A stretch of DNA of 64,000 nt from Hyunsoonleella jejuensis (lineage in GTDB: Bacteria > Bacteroidota > Bacteroidia > Flavobacteriales > Flavobacteriaceae), in contig NZ_FOFN01000002.1 in the NCBI RefSeq assembly GCF_900111025.1, forward strand, positions 124,001 to 188,000, in the 5' to 3' direction. Below are positions 8,578-17,588 of this stretch, piece after piece. The notes beneath the pieces are model-generated. The model made no database searches. It saw only the letters and a list, made by a program, of their open reading frames with translations, and was not told where the DNA came from. Position 1 is the stretch's first letter, and each line of letters opens with the position of its first letter. Made by a program: the position numbers and the translations under genes.

Positions 8578-8685
8578 AATAATAATATAGGTTTTTCGGA
8601 TTAAATAATTGCTAATTGATTTTGAACAAAAGTATATAAAAAACAAGGGATTTTAGAACTGTTAACAAAACTTTTACTAACCGAG

Positions 8686-9675
8686 TTATAAACTTTTGTA
8701 AAACCTTTTTCTATTTACGAAATATTGCCAAACTATAGATGTTTTACGGTAATATTTTATTTTATTACCTATCGCTTTTCGTTTTACTATTAAGTAGGGT
8801 AGATGCGCATAAAAACTAAAATGTGCTTTGATAATAGCAATAAAGTGTTTTGGTTTTAGTTCCACTAAAAACTTAATTCCGGCAATTGCGTCTAACATTA
8901 ATCTCACAAAAACTAAAAAGAAGGTATTGCCTCGTGCGTTTTTCACAAGAGCAAACAAACTATTCCTAAAATTTAAAAATGTCTTTCTAGGATTACTGTT
9001 GCTTAAGGTAGCGCCACCAACATGATATATTTTTGACAGTCCGTTGTAAATTACATCATACCCTTTATTTTTAGTACGCCAGCATAAATCTATTTCTTCC
9101 ATATGCGCAAAAAAAGATTCGTCAAAACCATTCAACTCATCGTATACGCTGCTTCGAATAAACAAACATGCCCCAGAAGCCCAAAAAATAGGAACAATGT
9201 CATTATACTGCCCAGTATCGTTTTCCAAAGTATTAAAAATTCTTCCTCTACAATAGGGATAACCAAACTTATCAATAAATCCACCTGCGGCACCAGCATA
9301 CTCAAAACAGCTTTTGTTGTTGTAGTTTAATATTTTAGGCTGGACAATGGCTGCAGAAGGATTGTCTTCAAACGTGTCTTTAATAGGTGTCAACCAATTT
9401 TTGGTAACTTCTACATCACTATTCAATAAACAAAATACATCTGCCTCAATATGTTTTAAAGCGTCGTTATAGCCTTTGGCATACCCACCATTTTCTTTGT
9501 TTTGAATGATTTTTATACTAGGAAAGTTCGCTCTTAAAAAAGTAATGGAATCGTCTGTTGAGGCATTATCAGCTACATAAATAGCAGCACCTTCAGAATA
9601 GGCCACAACCGAAGGTAAAAACTGAGCCAAGAGTTTTTTCCCATTCCAATTTAAAACAACAACAGCTATTTTCAT
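8686..9675 (-). CDS. Family 2 glycosyltransferase
   Basis: A 329-residue GT2 enzyme. It has the nucleotide-sugar fold start IAVVVLNWNGKKLL, the ADNASTDDS motif, a DxD-like LNSDVEV, and HMEEIDLCWR in the acceptor region, with a hydrophobic/basic C-terminal tail that may lie on the membrane. It resembles rhamnosyl- or mannosyl-transferases that extend cell-surface polysaccharides. The start overlaps the stop of the upstream HsdR-N-like gene by four bases (ATGA), so they form an operon although their roles seem unrelated. Sugar specificity is unknown. Confidence 0.88.
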   Translation of the reverse strand: MKIAVVVLNWNGKKLLAQFLPSVVAYSEGAAIYVADNASTDDSITFLRANFPSIKIIQNKENGGYAKGYNDALKHIEADVFCLLNSDVEVTKNWLTPIKDTFEDNPSAAIVQPKILNYNNKSCFEYAGAAGGFIDKFGYPYCRGRIFNTLENDTGQYNDIVPIFWASGACLFIRSSVYDELNGFDESFFAHMEEIDLCWRTKNKGYDVIYNGLSKIYHVGGATLSNSNPRKTFLNFRNSLFALVKNARGNTFFLVFVRLMLDAIAGIKFLVELKPKHFIAIIKAHFSFYAHLPYLIVKRKAIGNKIKYYRKTSIVWQYFVNRKRFYKSL

Positions 9676-10118
9676 CTTTTATATGCTGGAATATCCCTTA
9701 AAAATTGATAGAGTTCCTTTTCGAAATTCATTTGGCAATAATAATGATTTAATCCGTTAGTTACCATCAAATAATCAGCCTTTAAGGTCAAATTATAACG
9801 TGCAATTTGGTCGAAGACAGTTTGGTTAATATCTATTTGTGGGGCTTTGCATTCCACAATAAGATAGATATCTCCATCAGGTTTAAAAACTACTATATCG
9901 TAACGTTTCCTTAGATCGTTAATTTTTAATTCTTTCTCTACGTTTATTAGCGATTTGGGAAACCCTTTATCTTCAAGTAAATAGTGAATACAATTTTGAC
10001 GCACCCATTCTTCGGGTTGTAAAACCACAAACTTTTTACGAATGATGTCGAAAATTAAAACTTTATTTTCGCTACTTTTGAATCGAAACCTATATGTGGG
10101 AAAATTTAATTTGTGCAC
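9672..10118 (-). CDS. HsdR N-terminal-like nuclease domain protein
   Basis: A 148-residue stand-alone protein resembling the N-terminal nuclease domain of type I restriction subunit R (HSDR_N_2). It shows the PD-(D/E)XK pattern: KRYDIVVFKPDGDIYLIVECKAP, with D, then E-x-K of VECKAP. No helicase, HsdM or HsdS gene is nearby, so this is not a restriction system. From memory it is a conserved neighbour of holA in Flavobacteriaceae, divergently placed as here (62 bp between starts). A role in DNA processing is an inference. Confidence 0.8.
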   Translation of the reverse strand: MHKLNFPTYRFRFKSSENKVLIFDIIRKKFVVLQPEEWVRQNCIHYLLEDKGFPKSLINVEKELKINDLRKRYDIVVFKPDGDIYLIVECKAPQIDINQTVFDQIARYNLTLKADYLMVTNGLNHYYCQMNFEKELYQFLRDIPAYKR

Positions 10119-10179
10119 ATCGCAAATGTATTATTATAATGGTATTTTAAATACTTTTCGCAGAAAATTTTATTGAGAT

Positions 10180-11184
10180 TTGGACGAGATAAAAGAACTG
10201 GTAACTGATATAAAAAACAGAAAATTAAAGCCCATTTACTTTTTAATGGGAGAAGAGCCGTACTATATTGATAAAATATCAGATTTTATTGAAGATACGG
10301 TTTTAACGGAAGAAGAGCGTGGCTTTAATCAAATGGTGCTATATGGTAGAGATGTCTCTATTGAAGACATAGTTAGTAATGCCAAACGCTACCCAATGAT
10401 GGCGGAATACCAAGTGGTAATTATTAAAGAAGCCCAGGATTTATCGCGTACCATTGAAAAATTGGCAGCTTATGCAGACCAGCCACAACCCACGACGATT
10501 TTGGTAATTAATTATAAGTATAAAAAAATCGATAAGCGGAAGTCGTTATATAAAGCCTTAAAAAAAACAGGGATTATTTACGAAAGTAAAAAGCTGTATG
10601 AAAACCAAGTTTCTGATTGGATAAGGCGTGTGCTTTCGCCCAAGGGTTATAGTATTACCCCAAAAGCTGCACAAATGCTTGTTGAATTTTTGGGTACAGA
10701 TTTAAGTAAAATAAATAACGAGCTAGAAAAATTACAAATAATATTGCCAAAAGACAGGCAAATAACACCAGAGGTTATTGAGGAAAATATTGGCATTAGT
10801 AAGGATTACAATAATTTTGAGTTACGCAAGGCAATAGGAGAGCGCAATACATTAAAAGCCCATAAAATAGTTAATTATTTTGCTGAAAACCCTAAAGACA
10901 ACCCTATGGTTGTTACAGTATCGCTACTCTTCAACTTTTTTTCACAGCTTTTGCATTATCATGGATTAAAAGACAAATCTCCAAGAAGTGTAGCTACTGC
11001 ACTTCGCATTAACCCTTATTTTGTTAATGAATATGTTACATCGGCAAGAAATTATCCAATGCGAAAAGTAAGTGCCGTAATTGCTGTTTTAAGGGAGTTT
11101 GATGTAAAAGGAAAAGGTGTTGGCGCAAATGCAGTACCTCAAGGTGATTTGTTAAAGGAGTTATTGGTAAGAATTTTAAATTGA
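10180..11184 (+). CDS. holA: DNA polymerase III subunit delta
   Basis: The clamp-loader delta subunit, which opens the sliding clamp at the replication fork. 334 residues, with the typical beginning KPIYFLMGEEPYYIDKI, VVIIKEAQDL, the AAA+-like YESKKLYENQVSDWI and a C-terminal helical collar domain. The start is TTG at 10180: family members begin MDE and no in-frame ATG exists nearby. The stop overlaps the first base of the ung ATG (TGATG), giving translational coupling. Confident call. Confidence 0.92.
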   Translation: MDEIKELVTDIKNRKLKPIYFLMGEEPYYIDKISDFIEDTVLTEEERGFNQMVLYGRDVSIEDIVSNAKRYPMMAEYQVVIIKEAQDLSRTIEKLAAYADQPQPTTILVINYKYKKIDKRKSLYKALKKTGIIYESKKLYENQVSDWIRRVLSPKGYSITPKAAQMLVEFLGTDLSKINNELEKLQIILPKDRQITPEVIEENIGISKDYNNFELRKAIGERNTLKAHKIVNYFAENPKDNPMVVTVSLLFNFFSQLLHYHGLKDKSPRSVATALRINPYFVNEYVTSARNYPMRKVSAVIAVLREFDVKGKGVGANAVPQGDLLKELLVRILN

Positions 11185-11849
11185 TGGATGTAGCGATTCA
11201 CGATAGCTGGAAAACACATTTAAAAGAGGAATTTGAAAAGCCTTATTTTAAAGATTTGGTAGCATTTGTAAAGCAAGAATATAAAGCGCATCAATGTTTC
11301 CCACCAGGAAAAGATATATTTAATGCTTTTAATTTTTGTGGTTTTAATGATGTAAAGGTAGTTATTATAGGCCAAGATCCTTACCATGGTCCTAATCAGG
11401 CAAATGGCCTTTGTTTTTCGGTGAAAGATGGCATTCCACATCCGCCTTCGCTCGTTAATATATTTAAGGAAATAGAAACTGATATTGGAAATCCCTATCC
11501 TAAAAGCGGTGATTTATCGCATTGGGCGAAACAAGGTGTGTTGCTATTAAATGCTACATTAACGGTTAGGGCACACCAAGCTGGAAGTCATCAGAAAAAA
11601 GGTTGGGAGACTTTTACTGATGCGGTGATTAAAGCTGTAAGTTCAAAAAAAGAAAATGTTGTTTTTTTACTTTGGGGAGGTTATGCAAAGCAAAAATCCA
11701 AATTAATTGACACGAGCAAACATCACATACTCACATCAGGCCATCCATCACCACTAAGTGCCAATAGAGGCTATTGGTTTGGGAACAAACATTTTAGCAA
11801 GACTAATTCCTTGTTGATAAAAACCAAAAAAGATATTATTAATTGGTAG
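11184..11849 (+). CDS. ung: Uracil-DNA glycosylase
   Basis: Family 1 UDG that removes uracil from DNA. It has the water-activating motif GQDPYHG with Asp near residue 65, the uracil pocket NGLCFSV, LLLNATLTVR, and the leucine-loop motif GHPSPLSANRG containing the catalytic His. 221 residues, normal length. The ATG at 11184 is preferred over a TTG one codon earlier; it overlaps the holA stop by one base. Confidence 0.96.
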   Translation: MDVAIHDSWKTHLKEEFEKPYFKDLVAFVKQEYKAHQCFPPGKDIFNAFNFCGFNDVKVVIIGQDPYHGPNQANGLCFSVKDGIPHPPSLVNIFKEIETDIGNPYPKSGDLSHWAKQGVLLLNATLTVRAHQAGSHQKKGWETFTDAVIKAVSSKKENVVFLLWGGYAKQKSKLIDTSKHHILTSGHPSPLSANRGYWFGNKHFSKTNSLLIKTKKDIINW

Positions 11850-11852
11850 ATA

Positions 11853-12029
11853 CTAGCTTCCTGTAGGCGCTAGGTCTTCATTAAATTCTATAAGCACCCT
11901 GTTTGACTTAAGGACGATTGGTTTATTTTCCTGTTTTTTTGCTTTTACAGTTTTATTACAACTGAATTTAAGCAACAGAAGATTAATTAAAACCAAACAA
12001 GAAATAACAATAGTAGTTGTTAATAACAT
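11853..12029 (-). CDS. Small single-pass membrane protein ending LAPTGS
   Basis: A 58-residue protein, starting at the ATG at 12029 (a TTG two codons earlier is also open). Residues 3-22 form a hydrophobic helix, followed by FSCNK, a Lys-rich stretch (KAKKQENK) and the C-terminal end EDLAPTGS. I recall small flavobacterial proteins with the same CNKT and LAPTGS ends near ung, which supports it as real, but I cannot verify this. Convergent with ung, three bases between stops. Function unknown. Confidence 0.55.
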   Translation of the reverse strand: MLLTTTIVISCLVLINLLLLKFSCNKTVKAKKQENKPIVLKSNRVLIEFNEDLAPTGS

Positions 12030-12271
12030 AGGCAATTTAGATTTAGTTCGGTGAAAGTATTAAAAAAATCGTTAAAGTGCAAATTTAAACAATTTTATAT
12101 AGACCTTAATACAAATTTAGCGAATAAAATACTACACGCCTATAAGTAGAACTACTTAATTTTCACTTTTATTAATTTGTTTTAAATACACTAGCTGATT
12201 TAATATTCTTTCAATATTTTCTTTTCATATTATTATTTTAATAACTCCAAGGTGCTTTACAAAATATAATT

Positions 12272-12279
12272 TATTTTTG
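12272..12279 (+). promoter_or_regulatory. -7 promoter box upstream of menB
   Basis: TATTTTTG matches TAnnTTTG and lies 17 bases before the menB ATG, in an otherwise empty 267-base gap after the small membrane protein gene. No good -33 element is seen at the proper distance. Confidence 0.4.
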
Positions 12280-12296
12280 ACCAAAATATTATAAGT

Positions 12297-13136
12297 ATGA
12301 TCACACCAGAATGGATAACCGTAAAAGAATATGAAGACATCACTTATAAAAAAAGCGATGGTGTAGCAAGAATTGCGTTCAATAGACCAAATGTAAGAAA
12401 CGCATTTAGACCGAAAACTACAAGTGAGCTTTATGATGCGTTTTATGATGCTAATGAAGACACTTCTATTGGGGTAGTGTTACTTTCGGCTGAAGGCCCT
12501 TCAACAAAAGATGGTGTGTATTCGTTCTGCAGCGGTGGCGACCAAAAGGCTAGGGGACATCAAGGTTATGTTGGTGAGGATGGATATCACCGTTTGAATA
12601 TTTTAGAAGTGCAGCGGTTAATCCGCTTTATGCCTAAAGCAGTAATAGCTGTTGTTCCCGGTTGGGCAGTCGGTGGTGGCCACAGTTTACATGTGGTTTG
12701 CGATTTAACCCTCGCAAGTAAAGAACACGCCATTTTTAAACAAACCGATGCAGATGTAACTAGTTTTGATGGCGGTTATGGTTCCGCATACCTAGCGAAA
12801 ATGGTAGGACAAAAAAAAGCACGTGAAATATTCTTTTTAGGAAGAAATTACTCTGCCCAAGAAGCTTTTGAAATGGGCATGGTGAACGCGGTAATACCGC
12901 ATGATAAACTGGAAAGTACAGCTTATGAGTGGGCTCAGGAAATTCTAGCAAAATCACCAACATCTATTAAAATGTTAAAGTTCGCCATGAATCTCACCGA
13001 TGATGGTATGGTGGGCCAGCAGGTCTTTGCAGGTGAGGCTACACGACTAGCTTATATGACCGATGAGGCTAAAGAAGGTAGAGATGCATTTTTAGAAAAG
13101 CGCAAGCCTAACTTCAACAAAAAATGGATTCCATAA
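12297..13136 (+). CDS. menB: 1,4-dihydroxy-2-naphthoyl-CoA synthase
   Basis: Crotonase-fold enzyme that closes the second ring in menaquinone synthesis, turning o-succinylbenzoyl-CoA into 1,4-dihydroxy-2-naphthoyl-CoA. Seen: KSDGVARIAFNRPNVRNAFRP at the N terminus, the oxyanion region FCSGGDQKARG, VPGWAVGGGHSLH, and the MenB signature TDADVTSFDGGYGSAYLAKMVGQ in pieces, with the C-terminal FLEKRKPNF tail. 279 residues, normal. First gene of the cluster; its stop overlaps the menA start (TAATG). Confidence 0.95.
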   Translation: MITPEWITVKEYEDITYKKSDGVARIAFNRPNVRNAFRPKTTSELYDAFYDANEDTSIGVVLLSAEGPSTKDGVYSFCSGGDQKARGHQGYVGEDGYHRLNILEVQRLIRFMPKAVIAVVPGWAVGGGHSLHVVCDLTLASKEHAIFKQTDADVTSFDGGYGSAYLAKMVGQKKAREIFFLGRNYSAQEAFEMGMVNAVIPHDKLESTAYEWAQEILAKSPTSIKMLKFAMNLTDDGMVGQQVFAGEATRLAYMTDEAKEGRDAFLEKRKPNFNKKWIP

Positions 13137-14038
13137 TGAAAGACGTTTCTGTTTGGATTTCAGCAATGCGTCTAAGAACATTGCCTCTGTCAGTTTCCGG
13201 TATTATAATAGCATCAAGTTTTGCTGAATATAATGGGTGTTTTGACTGGCAAATTTTTATGCTTGCCATTTTAACAACCATAAGCTTACAGGTGCTTTCT
13301 AATTTAGCTAACGATTACGGTGATGGCATAAAAGGGACAGACGATGAAAACAGGATAGGGCCAGAACGTGCCCTACAAAGCGGTAAAATAACACCAGCCA
13401 TGATGTTTGAAGCCATTAAATTGAATATCTTAGTCTGTATAGTACTTTCTTTTCTTCTTATTTTTTCAGCATTTGGTTCGCAACATTTTCTATTAACATT
13501 ATTGTTTTTTACTTTGGGGATTGGTTCTGTTATTGCCGCAATTCGTTATACCATAGGCAGTAAGGCTTATGGCTATCGTGGACTTGGCGATGTTTTTGTA
13601 TTTATATTTTTTGGATTGGTTAGCGTTATTGGCTGTTATGTATTATATGCAAAAACCATACATCATGTGGTGTTTTTGCCCGCAATAACTATTGGGCTTT
13701 TGTCAGTAGCGGTTCTTAATTTAAATAACATGAGAGACATCGTATCAGATAAAGCCTCAGGCAAAATCACCTTAGCTGTAAAACTGGGTATAGTAAACGC
13801 AAAAAAATATCATGTTTTCTTAATAGCTTCAGCAATAGTTATTTCACTTTTATTCGGTATCTTATACTATACATCGCCTTTTAATTTAATATATTTCATA
13901 GTGTATATTCCATTGATAAGACATATTAAAACGGTTAAACGGAACCAAGAACCTAAAGCATTAGACCCAGAGCTTAAAAAAGTGGCACTTTCTACATTTT
14001 TATTGTCAGTACTTTTGGCAATTGGGCACCTCATGTAA
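13136..14038 (+). CDS. menA: 1,4-dihydroxy-2-naphthoate polyprenyltransferase
   Basis: UbiA-superfamily membrane enzyme that attaches the isoprenoid chain to DHNA to give demethylmenaquinone. About eight or nine membrane helices; the first Asp-rich motif is NLANDYGDGIKGTDD and the second NNMRDIVSDKASGK, both needed to bind Mg-diphosphate. I place the start at the ATG at 13136, which overlaps the menB stop by one base; a frame opening at 13124 adds four residues. 300 residues. Confidence 0.93.
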   Translation: MKDVSVWISAMRLRTLPLSVSGIIIASSFAEYNGCFDWQIFMLAILTTISLQVLSNLANDYGDGIKGTDDENRIGPERALQSGKITPAMMFEAIKLNILVCIVLSFLLIFSAFGSQHFLLTLLFFTLGIGSVIAAIRYTIGSKAYGYRGLGDVFVFIFFGLVSVIGCYVLYAKTIHHVVFLPAITIGLLSVAVLNLNNMRDIVSDKASGKITLAVKLGIVNAKKYHVFLIASAIVISLLFGILYYTSPFNLIYFIVYIPLIRHIKTVKRNQEPKALDPELKKVALSTFLLSVLLAIGHLM

Positions 14039-14098
14039 TAAGGCCTATTGTTTCAATTTTACATCAAATTGATTATTTTAGTAAAAAAGTAATTTATA

Positions 14099-14776
14099 AT
14101 GAAAATCACATTTTACGGACATGCAAGCCTAGGATTAGAAGTTGGGAATTTTAATATTCTTGTGGATCCTTTTATTTCAGGAAACCCAAAGGCAAGCCAT
14201 ATCAATATTGAATCACTTAAAGCTGATTATATTTTAATAACTCATGCACATCAAGACCATATTCTAGATGTTGAGACCATTGCGAAACGCACAGGGGCAG
14301 TAATAGTTTCTAATTATGAAATTGTAACGCACTATGAGGCTAAAGGGTTAAAAGGGCATCCTATGAATCATGGTGGCTCATGGGAATTTGATTTTGGTAA
14401 GGTAAAATATGTAAACGCTATACACACCTCTTCTTTTCCCGATGGTTCTTATGGCGGACAACCAGGAGGATTCATTATAGAAACCGAAAATAAAACCATT
14501 TATATTGCTGGAGATACCGCCCTCACTTATGATATGAAATTAATTGGTAAGGCCTTCGATTTGGATTTAGCAGTACTACCCATCGGTGATAATTTTACAA
14601 TGGGCGTTGATGATGCCTTAATAGCTTCTGATTTTGTAAAGTGTAATAGTATCTTAGGCTATCACTACGATACATTCGGGTATATAGAAATAGACCAAAT
14701 TAAGGCAAAGGCTAAATTTGATACAGCATCTAAATCACTAACGCTTTTAGATATTGGAGCCTCAATAGAGCTATAA
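14099..14776 (+). CDS. UPF0173 metal-dependent hydrolase
   Basis: Metallo-beta-lactamase-fold protein of 225 residues with the di-metal motif HAHQDHILD, a later His in YVNAIHTSS, Asp in IAGDTAL and a final His in LGYHYDTFG. This matches UPF0173 (YtkL-like). It lies 60 bases after menA in the same direction. I know the same placement in other Flavobacteriaceae, so a link to menaquinone synthesis, perhaps thioester hydrolysis, is tempting but unproven. Confidence 0.85.
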   Translation: MKITFYGHASLGLEVGNFNILVDPFISGNPKASHINIESLKADYILITHAHQDHILDVETIAKRTGAVIVSNYEIVTHYEAKGLKGHPMNHGGSWEFDFGKVKYVNAIHTSSFPDGSYGGQPGGFIIETENKTIYIAGDTALTYDMKLIGKAFDLDLAVLPIGDNFTMGVDDALIASDFVKCNSILGYHYDTFGYIEIDQIKAKAKFDTASKSLTLLDIGASIEL

Positions 14777-14973
14777 CAACACTACCCATTTCTGTACTAT
14801 ACACAAAACTCTGTTTGTTCAAATACAGTTATGTCACTTTTAACTTAGCATGATTAACGGGTTAATACTAAGTATTTTTAATCCTTATTGTAGGATAAGA
14901 AAGAACAATAACTAGTTATTTTATTTTATATTTAATAGTATTACTTTTATGTTAGTAATTAATACTATTTATA

Positions 14974-15663
14974 ATGAGATTAAAGCTTTCGTTTTTAACT
15001 TTCGTACTATCAATAACGATAAGTAATGCGCAAATAGACCAATCACAAATAGGTGCTTGGTATATGTATTTCTTTAATAATCAATTTGAAAAAAGCAGTT
15101 TTGGTATTCAAGGTGACGTACAATATCGAAATTGGAATGTTTTAGGAGACTTAGAACAACTTTTAATTAGAACAGGTTTTACTTACACGCCAAAAGATTC
15201 TGGAGTACTATTCACTTTAGGATATGCCAATATTACTACAGGCACATTTGGTGGAAGTAATGATACCACAAGTGAAAATAGAATCTACCAAGAGGCATTA
15301 TTTTCACAAAAATTAGGCGGACGGTTTTATATAGCGCATCGTTTTAGGTACGAACAACGCTTTGTAGAAAATCAAGATTTTAGAACAAGATACCGCTATA
15401 ATGTATTTTTAAATATTCCTCTAAATAAAGCGGCATTAGTAAAACATGCCATATACTCAGCATTTTACAATGAAATATTTATCAATGGCCAAACAGATAT
15501 TGGTAACAACAATAACGTACAGATTTTTGATAGAAATAGAACCTATTTAGGCTTAGGGTATGTCTTAAAACCAGGGCAGCGCATTCAGCTGGGTTGGATG
15601 AATCAAAAAACCGTAAACTGGGGCAAAGGACAATTACAATTTAGTTTCCATCACAACTTTTAA
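14974..15663 (+). CDS. DUF2490 outer membrane beta-barrel protein
   Basis: A 229-residue secreted protein with a signal peptide ending ISNAQ and a series of amphipathic strands (YMYFFNNQFEKSSFGIQGDVQYRNW in part, RFRYEQRFV, RTYLGLGYVLKPGQRIQLGWMNQ in part) ending in phenylalanine (FHHNF), the usual outer-membrane barrel end. It fits DUF2490. The 197-base gap before it is very A+T rich and may hold its promoter. It precedes the carbonic anhydrase gene by 28 bases, so the two are probably cotranscribed. Function unknown. Confidence 0.8.
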   Translation: MRLKLSFLTFVLSITISNAQIDQSQIGAWYMYFFNNQFEKSSFGIQGDVQYRNWNVLGDLEQLLIRTGFTYTPKDSGVLFTLGYANITTGTFGGSNDTTSENRIYQEALFSQKLGGRFYIAHRFRYEQRFVENQDFRTRYRYNVFLNIPLNKAALVKHAIYSAFYNEIFINGQTDIGNNNNVQIFDRNRTYLGLGYVLKPGQRIQLGWMNQKTVNWGKGQLQFSFHHNF

Positions 15664-15691
15664 TATTTATAATTAAAACAAAAATAGCGCT

Positions 15692-16453
15692 ATGAAAACA
15701 TCATTAAACATTTTAAGTATTGCAGTTTTAGTAAGTATTGTATTATCCTGTGGCAATTCAGATAAGAAAACTGATGCAGTTGAAACAAATGCTACTATGG
15801 TAAATATTGAAAAACCAATAAAGAGTGTGCTTACTGCAGATGAACAAGCAAGTATGACGCCAGATGAAATTATTGGCAGACTAAAAAAAGGGAATGAGAA
15901 CTTTGTAAATAATAATTTGACGCAAAGAGACCATTCAGAACAACGTCGTAAAGCTGCTATTGGTCAATATCCAAAAGCTATTGTACTATCTTGTGTTGAT
16001 AGTAGAGTACCTGTTGAGGATATTTTTGATTTAGGCATTGGGGATATTTTTGTGGCTAGGGTAGCAGGGAATATTGAGAACAGAGATATTGTTGGTTCCA
16101 TGGAATTTGCTTCAGCCGTAGCTGGGTCTAAGCTTATTATTGTTTTAGGGCATACCTCATGCGGTGCAGTAAAGCATGCTATAGATAATACCGATGCAGC
16201 TTCCATGAATATGAATGCTTTAAACAATTTATTAGAAGAGATAAAGCCATCTGTAGCTTTAACAGAAAAAGATGGAGATATATCCTCTAAAAACACAGCA
16301 TTTACTAATAGGGTTATCAAGAATAACGCAATAAAAACTGTAGAAGATATTCGAAAAGCATCGCCAAAAATAGCTGAACTTGAAAAAGAAGGGCAAATAA
16401 AACTAGTTGCAGCAGTTTACAATATGGAAACAGGTAAAGTAGAATTTATATAA
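15692..16453 (+). CDS. Lipoprotein beta-carbonic anhydrase
   Basis: A 253-residue beta-class carbonic anhydrase (CO2 + H2O to bicarbonate). The zinc ligands are all present: Cys 101 and Asp 103 in CVDSRV, His 154 and Cys 157 in GHTSCGAV. Unlike the common cytosolic form it carries a lipoprotein signal (LVSIVLSC, Cys 20) and so should work in the periplasm. A second conserved block is EDIFDLGIGDIFVARVAGN. It shares a transcript with the DUF2490 barrel and ends at a terminator. Confidence 0.9.
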   Translation: MKTSLNILSIAVLVSIVLSCGNSDKKTDAVETNATMVNIEKPIKSVLTADEQASMTPDEIIGRLKKGNENFVNNNLTQRDHSEQRRKAAIGQYPKAIVLSCVDSRVPVEDIFDLGIGDIFVARVAGNIENRDIVGSMEFASAVAGSKLIIVLGHTSCGAVKHAIDNTDAASMNMNALNNLLEEIKPSVALTEKDGDISSKNTAFTNRVIKNNAIKTVEDIRKASPKIAELEKEGQIKLVAAVYNMETGKVEFI

Positions 16454-16481
16454 TTACCACATAAGTTCATTAAAATAATTT

Positions 16482-16516
16482 AAAAGGGCAGCTTTAATAT
16501 TTAAAGTTGTCCTTTT
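16482..16516 (+). terminator. Intrinsic terminator after carbonic anhydrase
   Basis: A 16-bp stem (16482-16497 with 16501-16516, two G-U pairs in RNA) with a TAT loop and a T-run. It separates the DUF2490/carbonic anhydrase unit from menC, so menC begins a new transcript. Confidence 0.75.
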
Positions 16517-16550
16517 TTACATTTTTGATATGTATTTTTACGGCGTTATT

Positions 16551-17585
16551 ATGACTGCTAGTTTCAAAAAACATATTCTTAATTTTAAAACGCCAAGTGG
16601 CACATCTAGAGGAATTTTAAAAACCAAGGAGACTTGGATTTTAATTATTCAAACTAAAGGAAAAGAGGGGATAGGTGAATGTGGCATGTTTAAAGGGTTA
16701 TCTATTGATGATCGTCCAGATTTTGAAGGTAAACTAAAATGGGCATGCACCAATATTAATAAGGGTTTAGAATTTCTAATTTCTGAATTAACAGAATTCC
16801 CAAGTATTCAATTTGGATTAGAAATGGCTTTTAAATCACTACAAAGTCAAGACAAGTTCGATTTATTCCCTTCGGAATTCACAAGAGGCAACGCCTCAGT
16901 ATCTATAAACGGTTTGATATGGATGGGAAGTGAAGCATTTATGAAACAGCAAATCAAAGATAAAATTGCAGCCGGTTTCAACTGTATAAAACTAAAAATA
17001 GGAGCCATAGATTTTCAAAAAGAAATCGATCTCTTGAAATCCATTAGAAAACAATTTACTTCAAAAGATATAGAATTACGTGTTGATGCTAATGGTGCTT
17101 TTAGTCCGAATGAAGCCTTAGAAAAACTTAAACGTCTCTCTGAATTGGACTTACATTCCATAGAACAACCTATAAAACAAGGGCAAATTGATGATATGGC
17201 TTCACTTTGTGAACAAACACCATTGCCCATTGCTTTAGATGAAGAACTAATTGGTGTTTTTGATGTAACAAAAAAAACAGAATTACTACAAACTATTCGT
17301 CCGCAATATATTATATTAAAGCCCACTTTAGTTGGTGGTTTTAAGGGTAGTGACGAATGGATTACGAGTGCTGAAGAGAATGGAATAGGATGGTGGATTA
17401 CCAGTGCTTTAGAAAGTAATATAGGCCTAAATGCAATTGCGCAATACACCTATAAAACAAAGAATAAAATGCCACAAGGTTTAGGAACAGGCAGTTTGTT
17501 TACTAATAATTTTGAATCGCCCCTATATGTTGAAAACGGGCGTTTGCAGTACAACAAAACAAAAAACTGGAAAATTAATTTATAA
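16551..17585 (+). CDS. menC: o-Succinylbenzoate synthase
   Basis: Enolase-superfamily enzyme that dehydrates SHCHC to o-succinylbenzoate in menaquinone synthesis. Motifs: the first catalytic lysine in CIKLKIG, metal ligands Asp in RVDANGAF, Glu in IEQPI and Asp/Glu in IALDEELIG, and the second catalytic lysine in YIILKPTLVGG. About 344 residues from the ATG at 16551; the frame extends seven codons further, but family members begin near MTASFKKH. It ends three bases before the CPBP gene. Confidence 0.92.
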   Translation: MTASFKKHILNFKTPSGTSRGILKTKETWILIIQTKGKEGIGECGMFKGLSIDDRPDFEGKLKWACTNINKGLEFLISELTEFPSIQFGLEMAFKSLQSQDKFDLFPSEFTRGNASVSINGLIWMGSEAFMKQQIKDKIAAGFNCIKLKIGAIDFQKEIDLLKSIRKQFTSKDIELRVDANGAFSPNEALEKLKRLSELDLHSIEQPIKQGQIDDMASLCEQTPLPIALDEELIGVFDVTKKTELLQTIRPQYIILKPTLVGGFKGSDEWITSAEENGIGWWITSALESNIGLNAIAQYTYKTKNKMPQGLGTGSLFTNNFESPLYVENGRLQYNKTKNWKINL

Positions 17586-17588
17586 ATT

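Noticed and set aside
9672-10118. Type I restriction system
   Set aside because: Only the nuclease-like N-terminal domain is present; no HsdM, HsdS or translocase, and the gene is a usual neighbour of holA.
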